A DNA stretch of 64,000 nucleotides from contig CM061239.1 of NCBI GenBank assembly GCA_030848705.1, forward strand, positions 89,448,363-89,512,362, given 5' to 3'. The first letter of the stretch is position 1. Each line of letters opens with the position of its first letter. Source of the stretch: Heracleum sosnowskyi (lineage: Eukaryota > Streptophyta > Magnoliopsida > Apiales > Apiaceae). Shown here in pieces: positions 49,020 through 58,310 of the stretch. Below the pieces are notes generated by a model, which saw only the letters and a list, made by a program, of their open reading frames with translations, searched no databases and had not been told where the DNA came from. The translations under genes and the position numbers were made by a program.

Positions 49020-49223
49020 TGTTAGGTCGTAGATAATGATTATAGAAGGGGGGTTGAATGTAATCGTATGAAATAATCGAATAAACAAATATAAAACAAT
49101 CAATATCAGCTTTTATTAACCTTTATAAAAACTGATACAAACTCTCTCAAGAAACTATGAGTTCTTAAGAGCTGCTAGGTTTACAAAAATACTCGTGAAA
49201 AGCTATTACTCTCGTAAAACCTA
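49020..49223 (-). repeat. Sirevirus D 3' LTR, first part
   Basis: TGTTAGGTCGTAGATAATG onward matches 57780-57983 with a handful of substitutions. It is interrupted by the solo LTR at 49224. Confidence 0.92.
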
Positions 49224-50276
49224 TGTTAGGAATATGTTGTTCTTGATGATAAACATAAAACACTTAGTAGAATTTGTGTAAAGTCATTTTGTAGCTGTCA
49301 ACGAAATGGCATGCTTTGCAGCATTCCGTTGACAGGAAGCTCATCAACGAAATGAGTGATGTATCAATTGCACTGTACAATACTTCTAGTTTGATATGCA
49401 TTTCATTGTAGATATTGGATAGGTTTTCTAAGTCATGTTGACTAAGTACTAGATAGGCAAAATAGGTTGGTTAATTGTAAATACATCATGCCTTGTAATT
49501 TTGCCTAAGTGAAGACCTGTCAACAGAATGAAGATTATCCTATCAACGGTATAGAGTTTACTCATCAACGGAATGAAGATTATCCTATCAACAAAATGAA
49601 GTTTACTCATCAACGAAATGAAGAATGAAGCTATCAACGAAACATATCTCCCTGCTATCAACGAATCACTATTACTTTTTGAATAGTTGACAAAGTGATA
49701 GTGACAGTTTACTGAACAGATCTAAAGGAGATATGGAAGTGTATTGTGCATTGGAAGCCATCAAAATGGTCACTGGAAATAAGGAAACATTCCAATTTCC
49801 AAGAAGGATCTTGGGAGTGATCATAATAAGCGTGAAGACAAAAGTAAAGATCTCCAAGGACCACTGGACAAAAGGAATGAAAAGCAAGCTACTGATGGTT
49901 ATTACTAGTGTACATTAGTGTAGCCAGAAATAGTATTGTAAACTTGGGTTATGTATATAACCAAGTGTAGCAGTTAAAATAAGAAAGAGAGAAGAAAAAC
50001 AAATAGATTGTATTAGCTATCTTTGAGAGCATTTTCTTCTCTACATTCTTGTAACTGAGCAGCTGTGTACATTTGTATCACATATTTTTTCCGCAATAAA
50101 AATCACTTCAGTTGGATCATCAAACAATCCAACTGAAATTATTTATGTGCTTGTGATTTTTACATTAAGTTCAGTTTTTATTTGTAAGTTGTTTTTAAGT
50201 TTAAGAAATATCAAGAATTGTATTCAAACCCCCCCCCCCCCCTTCTACAATTCTGTTAGGTCATTTGGGATTAACA
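49224..50276 (+). mobile_element. Solo LTR of a Sirevirus related to element C
   Basis: A 1,053-bp LTR (TGTTAGGAATATG...GGGATTAACA) is flanked by the perfect duplication ACCTA (49219-49223 and 50277-50281). There is no internal region, so it arose by LTR-LTR recombination. It shares its start, the TATA region and the C-run block (14 C at 50229-50242) with LTR C but is clearly diverged. It contains a TCAACGRAAT array with a period of about 23 bp and a TATATAA box at 49954-49960 between ACTTGG and CCAAGT. Confidence 0.95.
49298..49667. repeat. TCAACGRAAT array in the solo LTR
   Basis: Cores lie at 49520, 49543, 49565, 49588, 49610, 49634 and 49658 (spacing 22-24 bp). Further copies lie at 49298 and 49344, with an inverted copy at 49323. 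The period and position match the CTACGGAT array of LTR C, but the core sequence differs. Confidence 0.9.
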
Positions 50277-50514
50277 ACCTATCCTGTGTTTATATATGCA
50301 CACAGCTACACATGCTGTTACATAAGATAATCTACATTAAATTAGATTGATCTTCTTGTCGCTTATCTTCTGTAACAGCTTCGATGAAGTATATCTTCTA
50401 CAAATCAATCCTTTCCTGAAATCACGGAATAGTATCAATCAATATCTTCTGACTTGTCCTGCCACTGATGATGACATCATCAAACATCAGCTCCTGATCC
50501 TGACGTCAGCATCA
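50277..50514 (-). repeat. Sirevirus D 3' LTR, second part, truncated
   Basis: It continues from ACCTATCCTGTG and matches 57979-58210. Similarity fades near 50510, where the expected LTR end is missing and the post-pol ORF begins directly. A deletion has removed the LTR tip, the purine tract and the end of the ORF. Confidence 0.8.
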
Positions 50515-51740
50515 AAGGGAGACTTTGGTGGATCATGTGCCACATCCACAGGAGATATCTTAAATATCGATGACAGCGGTACATCATCATCATCAGTATC
50601 ATTATCAGAGTCAACAACAGTTGTATGCTTTCTTCGGGAGGCTAATATTTTAGATGCCATACCAACTGATTGATCACCTTGTTTCTCCAGATTTTTCGTG
50701 TGGGAGTGTGACAAGATCCTTGATCCTGACGACTGAGAATGTCGCACAGATTTTGATAACCTTGTATGTTTTACAACTGATTGCTGTTGAGAGCCATCAG
50801 AGGTGGGATTTGAGTGTATAGGAATCTGTTTAGATTTTGTACTTGGGTTAGATCCAGAGGGGGTAGCACCATCAGACCTCCAAATCAGAGTACTAGGATC
50901 CAATCCATAAACAGTAGGCAATCTCTGTCGCAGAAGTTGCCTGACCTGTTCAGGATACACAACATCACCCTGAAACATTTGTTTTCCTTTTAACATGTAC
51001 TCCTGAAAGGATCGAGGAGTATTCTGAAAAACAGGCAACAATCGCTCATCTTGAAAAGCAACCTTAGGGCACAAGTATTTAAAAATCAAATGCAGAAAAT
51101 GACCAAAGTAGACAGTTTCCCGATTCTCATTTATTCTACTTCCTATGGAATCAATAAGCATGCTAGCTATATTAAAGTCAAACCCATAGATTAAAGAATA
51201 CCCAATGTTTTGTGAGGCTTGAGTGAGAGCATCAAAGTTTGAGCTTTTGTTCATAAAACACTTACCGATGGAATCAAAGAAAAAATTCCATTCTTGACGA
51301 AGCTTTGTTCTTACCAGTCTGCCCATTCTGGTCATATCACCATTATAGCCAATTGTGATGAAAAACTCCCTAAGTACAGCCTCCGAAAAGAAGAGAGTAA
51401 AGGATGTAGGGCTACCCAGGTGCAAATCTCTTTGAACAACAGAGGGAATAACCTCATACAGATCATTCCTATAGGAGAAAGTGAGACCGGGTTGAGTATT
51501 AGAAGTACCTGGAGTGTAGGTTGCAGTACTCCAAATCTGCATCACTGCTTGTGCAGAAATTGCCTTGGGTTCTGTCAGAGCAAATCCAATTGAGCTAGAA
51601 GCCAGAAAATCTTGAATGAGATGAAATTCGGATGGGGCTTTCGTCTTATCCAGAATGGCAGAGTAATTGTTGGTGACAAAGAGAACGCCATCATGAGTCA
51701 GATTCTTGTTTGTAGAAGATGGGAAATGAGTTGCTTCCAT
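50487..51740 (-). pseudogene. Sirevirus D post-pol ORF, C-terminally truncated
   Basis: The best start is the ATG at 51738-51740 (MEATHFPSS). The frame extends further upstream through hydrophobic residues, but no ATG there looks better except 51845. The N-terminal 280 residues look like a folded, mostly helical domain (DLHLGSPTSFTLFFSEAVL, then LRQEWNFFFDSIGKCF and NIGYSLIYGFDFNIASMLI). A Ser-rich basic stretch and an acidic DSDNDTDDDD patch follow. The last residues come from LTR sequence after a deletion. The segment HLIFKYLCPK...PTVYG aligns with the ORF of element B. The position matches the envelope-like ORF of SIRE elements. The function is unknown. Confidence 0.75.
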
Positions 51741-52198
51741 TGTTGAATGAAAACAAATACAGAGAGAAAAATATGGATATTCAACAATGATAAGAGAAAC
51801 AAATCTTAAGAGTATAGTTAGCAACACAATTTCTCCGAAAAACAAGATTAATGATGACTATTGGACAGATATCGTGTAAAAATGGGCAATCACGATTTCC
51901 AAGGACGCGTGATGAAAGGGCTATACACAACGGTTGTATATACCAGCGCGTGAAAGACACGCTTGGGGACACCTGGCACCAAGTTATACACTTAAAATAT
52001 CCTTCAATCAGCTATGTTAGATAATAAAAATCAATAATAAAATTATCGATTTAAATATTTCTAAGAGAAAATAATAATAAAGTACGAAGTAGTCCAACAG
52101 TCAGAAGAGTAATGACTGTCTTGAAACTCCACACTTTACTATCCCCATAGCTTCGAGCCAAGCATCAGATTAAACCTTTCAGTTGCCCTGTTGTATAC

Positions 52199-52205
52199 TA
52201 TAAAA
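52199..52205 (+). promoter_or_regulatory. TATA box for the opposite-strand ORF of Sirevirus D
   Basis: CTATAAAAG lies about 70 bp upstream of the ATG at 52271 on the plus strand, a normal plant core-promoter distance given a leader of about 40 nt. No other ATG lies between it and 52271. Confidence 0.5.
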
Positions 52206-52270
52206 GTCTGAGCATTGTAACAACAGTCATTACATATATTCTCAAGAAAGAAGACAATACCATACATCAA

Positions 52271-52666
52271 ATGGCAGGAATCTTCGAATTCATGGATATT
52301 GAAGCATTCTTGAATATGAACTGGGAACAACAAGCAAACTATTTAATCGATGAGTTGCTTGTTTTATCATTTCTGAATGATGAAGGTCTCATTGCTGACG
52401 ATGAGATTGCTGAAGGCCCTATCTCCAATCCCTATGTTCACATCATCCGTCCTGGGCCATATGATGTGCCTATCCTTGTAGATGATCTAACTGCGGAGAT
52501 CTGTCTGTGGCTCTTCCAACAGAGCTACTTGGAGGGTTCTGGGGATGAACTCTTCTTGGAATCCTGCAAGATGCAAGCAGGAAAGGGAAAACGAGATGAT
52601 GATGATGATTCAACATCAGGAGGATGTCAAACTCGTGAAATCCCAGATGGTATTGTGACCAGTTGA
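52271..52666 (+). CDS. Opposite-strand 131-aa ORF within Sirevirus D, function unknown
   Basis: The ATG at 52271 (AAATGGCAGG, A at -3 and G at +4) opens a 131-codon frame antisense to gag-pol, in the gap between the pol stop (53179) and the post-pol ORF. The protein is acidic and looks non-random: an N-terminal helical part (GIFEFMDIEAFLNMNWEQQA, then LIDELLVLSFLNDEG), a central segment YVHIIRPGPYDVPILVDDLT, a second helix (ICLWLFQQSYLEGSGDELFL) and a Lys/Asp-rich tail (KGKRDDDDD). A TATA box lies upstream and an AATGAA A-rich stretch downstream (about 52860-52875). Known plant LTR elements sometimes carry extra, even antisense, genes. I recognise no family for this one. It could also be a captured host gene fragment or chance. 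Confidence 0.5.
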   Translation: MAGIFEFMDIEAFLNMNWEQQANYLIDELLVLSFLNDEGLIADDEIAEGPISNPYVHIIRPGPYDVPILVDDLTAEICLWLFQQSYLEGSGDELFLESCKMQAGKGKRDDDDDSTSGGCQTREIPDGIVTS

Positions 52667-52939
52667 ACGAACAAGTAGGCGTCATCAGAGGCAAGAGAAC
52701 ACAATAGCTTCTGGCTCTAGCTCTTCTGTCTCTGATGTAGCATTTAGATCCTTGTCCTGGTTAGGAAGGCATTTTTCTGTAATCATAGTGAGTAGGATTC
52801 AAGAGAAAGATTAGCTAGACAAATGTATGAGATTGTATGAAAGTAAAGATTGGTTGAATCAATTAATGAAAAAAAATCCATTGTTTTGCTTTACATTTAA
52901 CTGCAATTATTTTGATAAATGCATAAACAAGAATCAATT

Positions 52940-53175
52940 ATCAGAACTACAGTCATCAGTATCTCATATTAATTGCAAAGTGAAAGAAAAGATATCACTT
53001 TAAACAATAACCCAACCTACTCATCAGTACCACTTGTCATTATCAGTACTTAGCATAATTCCTTCTTATCAGTACTGGTATCAGTATCAATCATCAGTAG
53101 CAATATTCAATAGCAACCATCAGTAGCAATATTCAGTATCAGCCATCAGTAGCAATATTCAGTATCAGTTATCAC
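52940..53175. repeat. ATCAGTA array after Sirevirus D pol
   Basis: At least nine ATCAGTA copies plus ATCAGAA, TTCAGTA and ATCAGTT variants occur. The end nearest pol is a 26-bp tandem repeat beginning CATCAGTAGCAATATTCA at 53092, 53118 and 53144. It is non-coding and directly follows the RNase H stop. Confidence 0.9.
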
Positions 53176-53178
53176 AAG

Positions 53179-53735
53179 TTACTCGCTTGTAATCATACCA
53201 AGTTCATTCACAAGTCTAGTGAATACTGCTTCTGCTAGAGGCTTAGTGAAAATATCAGCCAGTTGTTGATCTGTGGGAACGAAATGAAGTTCAATCGTTC
53301 CTTCCAATACGTGTTCACGCATAAAGTGATACCTGATACTGATATGCTTGGTCAACGAGTGTTGGACTGGATTTCCTTTCATGGCAATAGCACTTTGATT
53401 ATCACAATAAATAGGAATTTTAGAAAAGTGCAAACCGTAATCCAGCAGTTGATTCTTCATCCATAATATCTGAGCACAGCAGCTTCCTGCAGCTATGTAC
53501 TCAGCTTCTGCAGTCAAGGTAGAAATTGACTTCTGCTTTTTGCTGAACCATGAAACCAATCGACCACCTAAAAATTGACAGCTACCAGAGGTGCTTTTCC
53601 TGTCAATCTTACAACCAGCAAAATCAGCATCAGAGTACCCTATCAGTGTGAAGTCTGATGCTCTGGGATACCACAGACCGAGATTTGGTGTCCCTTTAAG
53701 ATATCAAAATATCCTCTTTACAGCTATCATATGCG
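53179..53735 (-). pseudogene. Sirevirus D RNase H
   Basis: On the minus strand: SDADFAGCKIDRKSTSGSC (first Asp), SWFSKKQKSISTLTAEAEY (Glu), YCDNQSAIAM (Asp) and LADIFTKPL, the standard Copia RNase H and C-terminus. A TGA near 53713 within the YLKGTPNLGLWYP segment, and a frameshift near 53730 relative to the RT frame, break the link to RT. The stop at 53179 is the natural end of pol. Confidence 0.9.
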
Positions 53736-54830
53736 TTCTCGTGGTTGCGATTGAAATCTTGCACAGAGACATGTTGTGAACATGATATCAGGCCTACTGG
53801 CAGTGAGATAAAGGAGAGAACCAATCATTCCTCTATAGCTTGTAATATCCACTTCAATTCCTTCCTTAGAGTCAAGTTTGGTGGCAGTAGCCATGGGAGT
53901 ACTGGCAGGAGCGCTATCTTGCATGTTGAATTTCTTAAGCAAGTTTCTGGTGTACTTTGACTGATTGATAAAAATTCCTTCATCAGTTTGTTTTACCTGT
54001 AATCCCAGAAAGTAACTCATCTCTCCCATCATGCTCATCTGATATCTTGACTGCATCAACTTAGCAAATTTCTGACACATTGTAGCATTAGTAGATCCAA
54101 AGATTATGTCATCTACATATATCTGGACTAAGAGCAAGTCTTTGCCTTTTTGGATATAGAACAGAGTTTTATCAATGGTGCCTCGTGTGAATCCACTATC
54201 AAGAAGAAACTGAGTAAGTGTTTCATACCAGGCCCGTGGTGCTTGCTTGAGTCCATACAGAGCTTTATCCAGTCTATACACATGATCTGGATATTTAGGA
54301 TAAACAAATCCTGGAGGTTGTTCAACATAAACTTCTTCCTCCAATTCTCCATTTAAGAAGGCACTCTTAACATCCATCTGAAAGACCTTGAATTTCATGT
54401 GTGCAGCATATGCTAGAAATATTCTGATGGCCTCCAATCTGGAAACTGGAGCAAATGTTTCACCGTAATCAATGCCTTCTTGCCGAGAATACCCTTTTGC
54501 GACGATTCTGGCCTTGTTCCTTGTGATTACTCCATCAGAATCAGTTTTGTTTCTGAACACCCATTTAGTTCCCACAATAGATCTATTTTTGGGTCTTGGA
54601 ACAAGTTTCCAGACTTCATTTCTTTCAAACTCATTGAGTTCTTCTTGCATTGTTGTTACCCAGACAACATCTTTCAAAGCATCTTCAATTTTCTTCGGTT
54701 CTTCTTGTGAAAGAAAATTGTGAAACAGACACTCATTCTGAGTTGCATGTCTTGTTTGAACATCAGCATCAGGATCTCCAATAATGAGATCAGGAGGATG
54801 TGCTTGTGTCCATCTTCTTGCTGAAGGTCA
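53727..54830 (-). pseudogene. Sirevirus D reverse transcriptase
   Basis: The frame contains MQEELNEFERNEVWKLVPRP, ETFAPVSRLEAIRIFLAYAA, QMDVKSAFLNGELEEEVYV (first Asp), YGLKQAPRAWYETL and IYVDDIIFGSTN with both catalytic Asp intact, then YFLGLQVKQ and a SLLYLTASRPDIMF end. It joins the integrase-linker frame upstream through a single in-frame TGA at 54828-54830. It ends in a frameshift near 53730 before RNase H. Of the copies in this window it is the best-preserved RT core. Confidence 0.93.
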
Positions 54831-55792
54831 CTGAGTTCTTGAACTTGATGCTCCCCCTGCATCAGTGTCTTCCTCAAAAGAGCTTTCTTGAGTTGTGTGC
54901 GAAGATCCCCCTGTATCAGTGTCTTCATAAGATCTACTGGAATTAGAATTTCTCTGATGGACATCTCCTGATGTGCTGTCAGTACTTGCATCAGTACTGT
55001 TATCAGTACTTCCATCAGTATTTGTAGAAGAGTTGTTTTCAAGAGATTCATTATTTGTAGTATTATCAGTAGTATTTATGATATCATTAGGCTCCCCCTC
55101 AATATCATCACTACTGATTTCAGCTTCTAGTTCGTCTCCAAATATCATTTCTTCATGAGTATCTTCATTTATTCCAGTAATCTTCCTGTCATCAAATGAT
55201 ACATTTACTGAGACATTCGCAATCTTAGTTTTCAGATTATATACCTTGAACGCTTTTGTCGTATCAGGATATCCAACAAAAATTCCTTCATCTGCTTTTG
55301 TTTCAAATTTTCCAAGCTGCTCTGGGTGTGATCGTAAAATGAAGCATTTGCACCCAAACACGTGCAAGTGTTTTAAGCTTGGTTTCTTTCCCTTAATCAT
55401 CTGATATGAGGTCTGGCCATGTCTTGTAATCAGAGTACAGTTCTGAGTATAACATGCAGTGTTGACAACTTCTGCCCAGAAGTAAGTTGGCAGCTTTGCT
55501 TCTTCCAGCATTGTTCTTCCAGCTTCAATTAGAGTTCTGTTTTTCCTCTCAACTACTCCATTATGTTGAGGAGTACCAGGAGCAGAAAATTGCTGTACAA
55601 TTCCTTTTGATTTGCAGAATTCTTCCATTGTTGAGTTTTTGAACTCAGTTCCATTATCACTTCGAAGAACTTTGACTTTGTTGCTTGATCCGTTCTCCAG
55701 CAATTTGACATGCTCTATCAGAATCTCTGGTGTTTCACTCTTTTTATGCAGAAAATATACCCATGTAAATCTTGTATATTCATCAACAATTA
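54831..55792 (-). pseudogene. Sirevirus D integrase and acidic linker
   Basis: On the minus strand: YTRFTWVYFLHKK, LRSDNGTEFKNSTMEEF (Asp), GTPQHNGVVERKNRTLIE (Glu), YFWAEVVNTACYTQN and the GCKCFILR and GKFETKADEGIFVGY C-terminal motifs. A long Asp/Ser/Thr linker follows with STD repeats (54985-55025). The first catalytic region is damaged: a deletion near 55830 fuses the pre-integrase end (SIDTTF) to INKKR out of frame, so the HMDLFGP segment is missing. The linker holds three GGGGGA purine tracts (minus strand) at 54851, 54907 and 55092. Confidence 0.9.
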
Positions 55793-56422
55793 CTAGAGTA
55801 TACCTTTTCTTGTTGATAGAAAAGTTGTGTCTATTGAATATTCTGATTTACTTTTGAAGCTGATCCTCTTTTGCTTTGACTTTTGACATGAGTCACAGAG
55901 TCCATCAGGGAAGTACATCGCTTTTGGGAGACCTCTCACTAAGTCCTTTCTGACTAACTCATTGATGTTATTGAAGTTCAAATGAGAAAGCTTCTTATGC
56001 CAGTTCCAACTCTCATCTACTAATGCCTTTGATAGAAGACACGTCAGTTTCCCATCAGTAGCAGACTGTAAGTTGGCTTCGTATATGTTACCATGTCTAT
56101 AACCCATAAAAATCACCTTTCCATCCTTCTTACTTGTTATTTCACAGTGAGATTCATAAAAATTGACATGATAACCTCTGTCTGTAATTTGACTGATGCT
56201 CAAGAGATTATGCTTCAGTCCTTCTACTAGAGCTACGTTTTGAATGATGACATTTCCAATCATAATGTTGCCATATCCCAAGGTATGTCCTATATTGCCA
56301 TCTCCATAGGAAACCTTTGGGCTAGCTTTCTTCTCAAAATCTGACAACATGGACTTATTTCCAGTCATATGTCCTGAACATCCACTATCCGGAACTAAAA
56401 CATTTTTCCTGTTGCCCTGCAA
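55793..56422 (-). pseudogene. Sirevirus D protease and pre-integrase domain
   Basis: PDSGCSGHMTGNKSML is the aspartic protease active site (DSG). It is followed by the typical LVEGLKHNLLSISQITDRG and the pre-integrase zinc motif (WHKKLSHLNFN, then CDSCQKSKQK). The frame begins just after a stop-containing spacer ending in TTGCAG|GG, as in element C. It ends out of frame because of the integrase deletion. No ATG starts it, so it would be expressed as part of Gag-Pol. Confidence 0.9.
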
Positions 56423-56434
56423 TCAATATTTCAA

Positions 56435-57283
56435 TCAGCTAGAATTTTTAGGAACCCACACTTGTTGGGTCCTATTTTTTAATTTCTTGTTAAGATTTGC
56501 AGCGGAATTTTTCTTTAAATCATTTTCAACTGAATTATCTCCACTTGAACTTGATTTAACAGAGTTTTTCTTAACATACACATTTCTAGTACATTTCTTA
56601 TCACTTGAATTTGCACCTTTATTGAATTTAGGCAAAGGAACATAATTATCATGATAAAAATTGTGATAACTAGTACATGTGTAAACTGAATGCCATTTGC
56701 TACCACAGTGAGAACAAGGATTCTGTGGTTTATAATTAACATTTCTACTCCTAACATCAGAAATAGAAATTTCAACTCTCCTTTTTTTATTCTTCCTGCA
56801 ATCAATGGCAAGATGATTAGTATTACCACAAGTATGACATGTCTTTCTTGGAGCATTAGGAATATACTTATAGTTGTTAGACTTGTCTATTCCTAGTTTT
56901 CCATTCCTATGCCTTTTGGAAATCTTCTCATTTTTCTTACCTGTTTCTGCATTAATCTTTTTCTTCAACTTCCCAGAGGAGAGATGTCTTATGTTCTTTT
57001 CTTTTGTGATTCTCTTCTTGACAGTTTTAGCATCAGACTTAACAGAAGTTTTAGTGCTGATTTTAGAACAAGATGTACCAGTAGATTCAATTTCTGTAAT
57101 TGATTTAATTTCTGTATCAGAAACAGTTTCTATTTCTTCATCAGAAATCAATTCAATATTAGAACTTGATCCTTTTTCAAAGATAGAATTCACTTTCATG
57201 TCACTCGCATGAACAAATTTTATGTGAGTGGATAAATTGATATTTTCATCTTCTTTTGCTTTGCCTAGTAAGAAATCTATCAT
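56435..57283 (-). pseudogene. Sirevirus D gag, C-terminal part with two zinc knuckles
   Basis: A lysine- and serine-rich region precedes CHTCGNTNHLAIDC and CSHCGSKWHSVYTC, two nucleic-acid-binding knuckles (the second has one extra spacer residue). It ends with QVWVPKNSS and a TGA. A further TGA follows before the protease frame. It is joined to the N-terminal gag by a deletion with a frameshift near 57260-57285 that removed the middle of Gag. Confidence 0.88.
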
Positions 57284-57740
57284 AGATTTCTGTTATGTCT
57301 TCATTATGCTTTGCCTCAAATTGCTCATATTCTTGAATAAGAATACCTCTCCTGTTTTTCTTGATTTCTTCAGTTCCTTGGCATTGAACTTCCAAGGCAT
57401 CCCATATTTCTTTAGCAGTCTTACACGCAATAACTCTGTTAGATAAGACAATATCTAAACTATTGTGTAAGATATTTCTAACCTTTGCATCTTTGATCAT
57501 TTCAGCTTTATCTTCAGGCGTCCAATCACCCTTTTTCTTTATTGCCAGCCCTGCAGGAGTTGTCTCAGTTGCTGCAACTGGTTCTGTTGGGATGAACGGT
57601 CCATTGTTTATCCTGTCTATGTAGTCAGGATCTGAAGCTTCAAGATACATAAGCATTCTTACCTTCCATGTTGAAAACTCTGATTTCTTCAACATTGGAA
57701 TCTTCATGGTTTCATATCTGTTTCCCGACATTTCGATCAT
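57246..57740 (-). pseudogene. Sirevirus D gag, N-terminal part
   Basis: It starts at MIEMSGNRYETMKIPMLKK, 26 bp inside the primer site. The capsid motifs FSTWKVRMLMYLE, VRNILHNSLD and TAKEIWDALEVQCQGTEEI are present. The frame breaks after EIYDRF, where the middle of Gag is deleted. Confidence 0.9.
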
Positions 57741-57765
57741 TTCTGATTTGATAAATTATCAGTCT

Positions 57766-57777
57766 GCTCTGATACCA
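57766..57777 (-). promoter_or_regulatory. Sirevirus D primer-binding site
   Basis: GCTCTGATACCA (TGGTATCAGAGC on minus) is the initiator Met-tRNA primer site, two bases from the LTR at 57780. Confidence 0.92.
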
Positions 57778-57779
57778 AT

Positions 57780-58258
57780 TATTAGGTCATAGATAACGAT
57801 TATAGAAGGGGGGTTGAATGTAATCGTAAGAAATAATCGAATAAACAAATATAAAACAATCAATATCAGCTTTTATTAACCTTTATAAAAACTGATACAA
57901 ACTCTCTCAAGAAACTATGAGTTCTTAAGAGCTGCTAGGTTTACAAAAATACTCGTGAAAAGCTATTACTCTCGTAAAACCTATCCCGTGTTTATATATG
58001 CACACAGTTACACATTCTGTTACATAAGATAATCTACATTAAATTAGATTGATCTTCTTGTCGCTTATCTTCTGTAACAGCTTCGATCAAGTATATATTC
58101 TACAAATCAATCCTTTCCTGAAATCACGGAATAGTATCAATCAATATCTTCTGACTTGTCCTGCCACTAATGATGACATCATCAATGTCAGCTCCTGATG
58201 CTCCAAGTACTGATGCTATCCGATCCTGACGCATTCATTAAATCATCATTTTCCAATA
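57780..58258 (-). repeat. Sirevirus D 5' LTR (479 bp)
   Basis: It begins TATTAGGTCATAG and ends CCAATA, so both terminal dinucleotides have changed from TG and CA by a transition. A minus-strand TATATAAAC box lies near 57991-57999. It carries one CCTGAT and one TACTGAT copy near 58195-58215. The target duplication TTTAC follows. Confidence 0.92.
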
Positions 58259-58310
58259 TTTACTATTCATCAATTTTTTTTAACTAAGTCCAAAATTTGG
58301 GGTTATTACA
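58259..58310 (-). repeat. Terminal scrap of the Gypsy-1 right LTR
   Basis: TTTACTATTCATCAATTTTT to GGGGTTATTACA matches the end of the left LTR (25983-26034) and is followed by the TAGAG duplication in Sirevirus C. Confidence 0.95.

Larger units (their letters stand above)
49020..58258 (-). mobile_element. Sirevirus-type Copia element D (minus strand)
   Basis: The LTR starts are at 49020 and 57780, and the perfect duplication TTTAC lies at 49015-49019 and 58259-58263. On the minus strand the order is primer site, gag, protease, integrase, RT, RNase H, an intergenic ATCAGTA array, an opposite-strand ORF, a post-pol ORF and the 3' LTR. The left LTR contains a solo LTR of another element. The element is inactivated by a gag deletion, an integrase deletion, stops and frameshifts. 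The end of the post-pol ORF, the polypurine tract and the LTR tip have also been deleted. Confidence 0.93.
21417..58310 (-). mobile_element. Ty3/Gypsy element Gypsy-1 (chromovirus, Tekay-like), containing Gypsy-2 and Sirevirus D
   Basis: The element begins TGTAACACCCCCAG and ends GGGTTATTACA, flanked by the perfect 5-bp duplication TAGAG (21412-21416 and 58311-58315). Its LTRs are about 4.6-4.7 kb and its own internal region only 4,099 bp (26035-30133). The primer site next to the right LTR and the purine tract next to the left LTR show minus-strand orientation. The right LTR is split by Gypsy-2 and Sirevirus D. The remaining pol is Tekay/Del-like but decayed. LTR-to-LTR differences are a few percent by eye. 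Confidence 0.93.

Noticed and set aside
51294..51593. Plus-strand 99-aa ORF inside the Sirevirus D post-pol ORF
   Set aside because: It is a shadow of the minus-strand reading frame, without its own promoter or protein-like features.
56690..57212. Plus-strand ORFs opposite Sirevirus D gag
   Set aside because: They arise from complementing the Lys/Ser-rich gag codons; the hydrophobic composition is the mirror of the sense frame.
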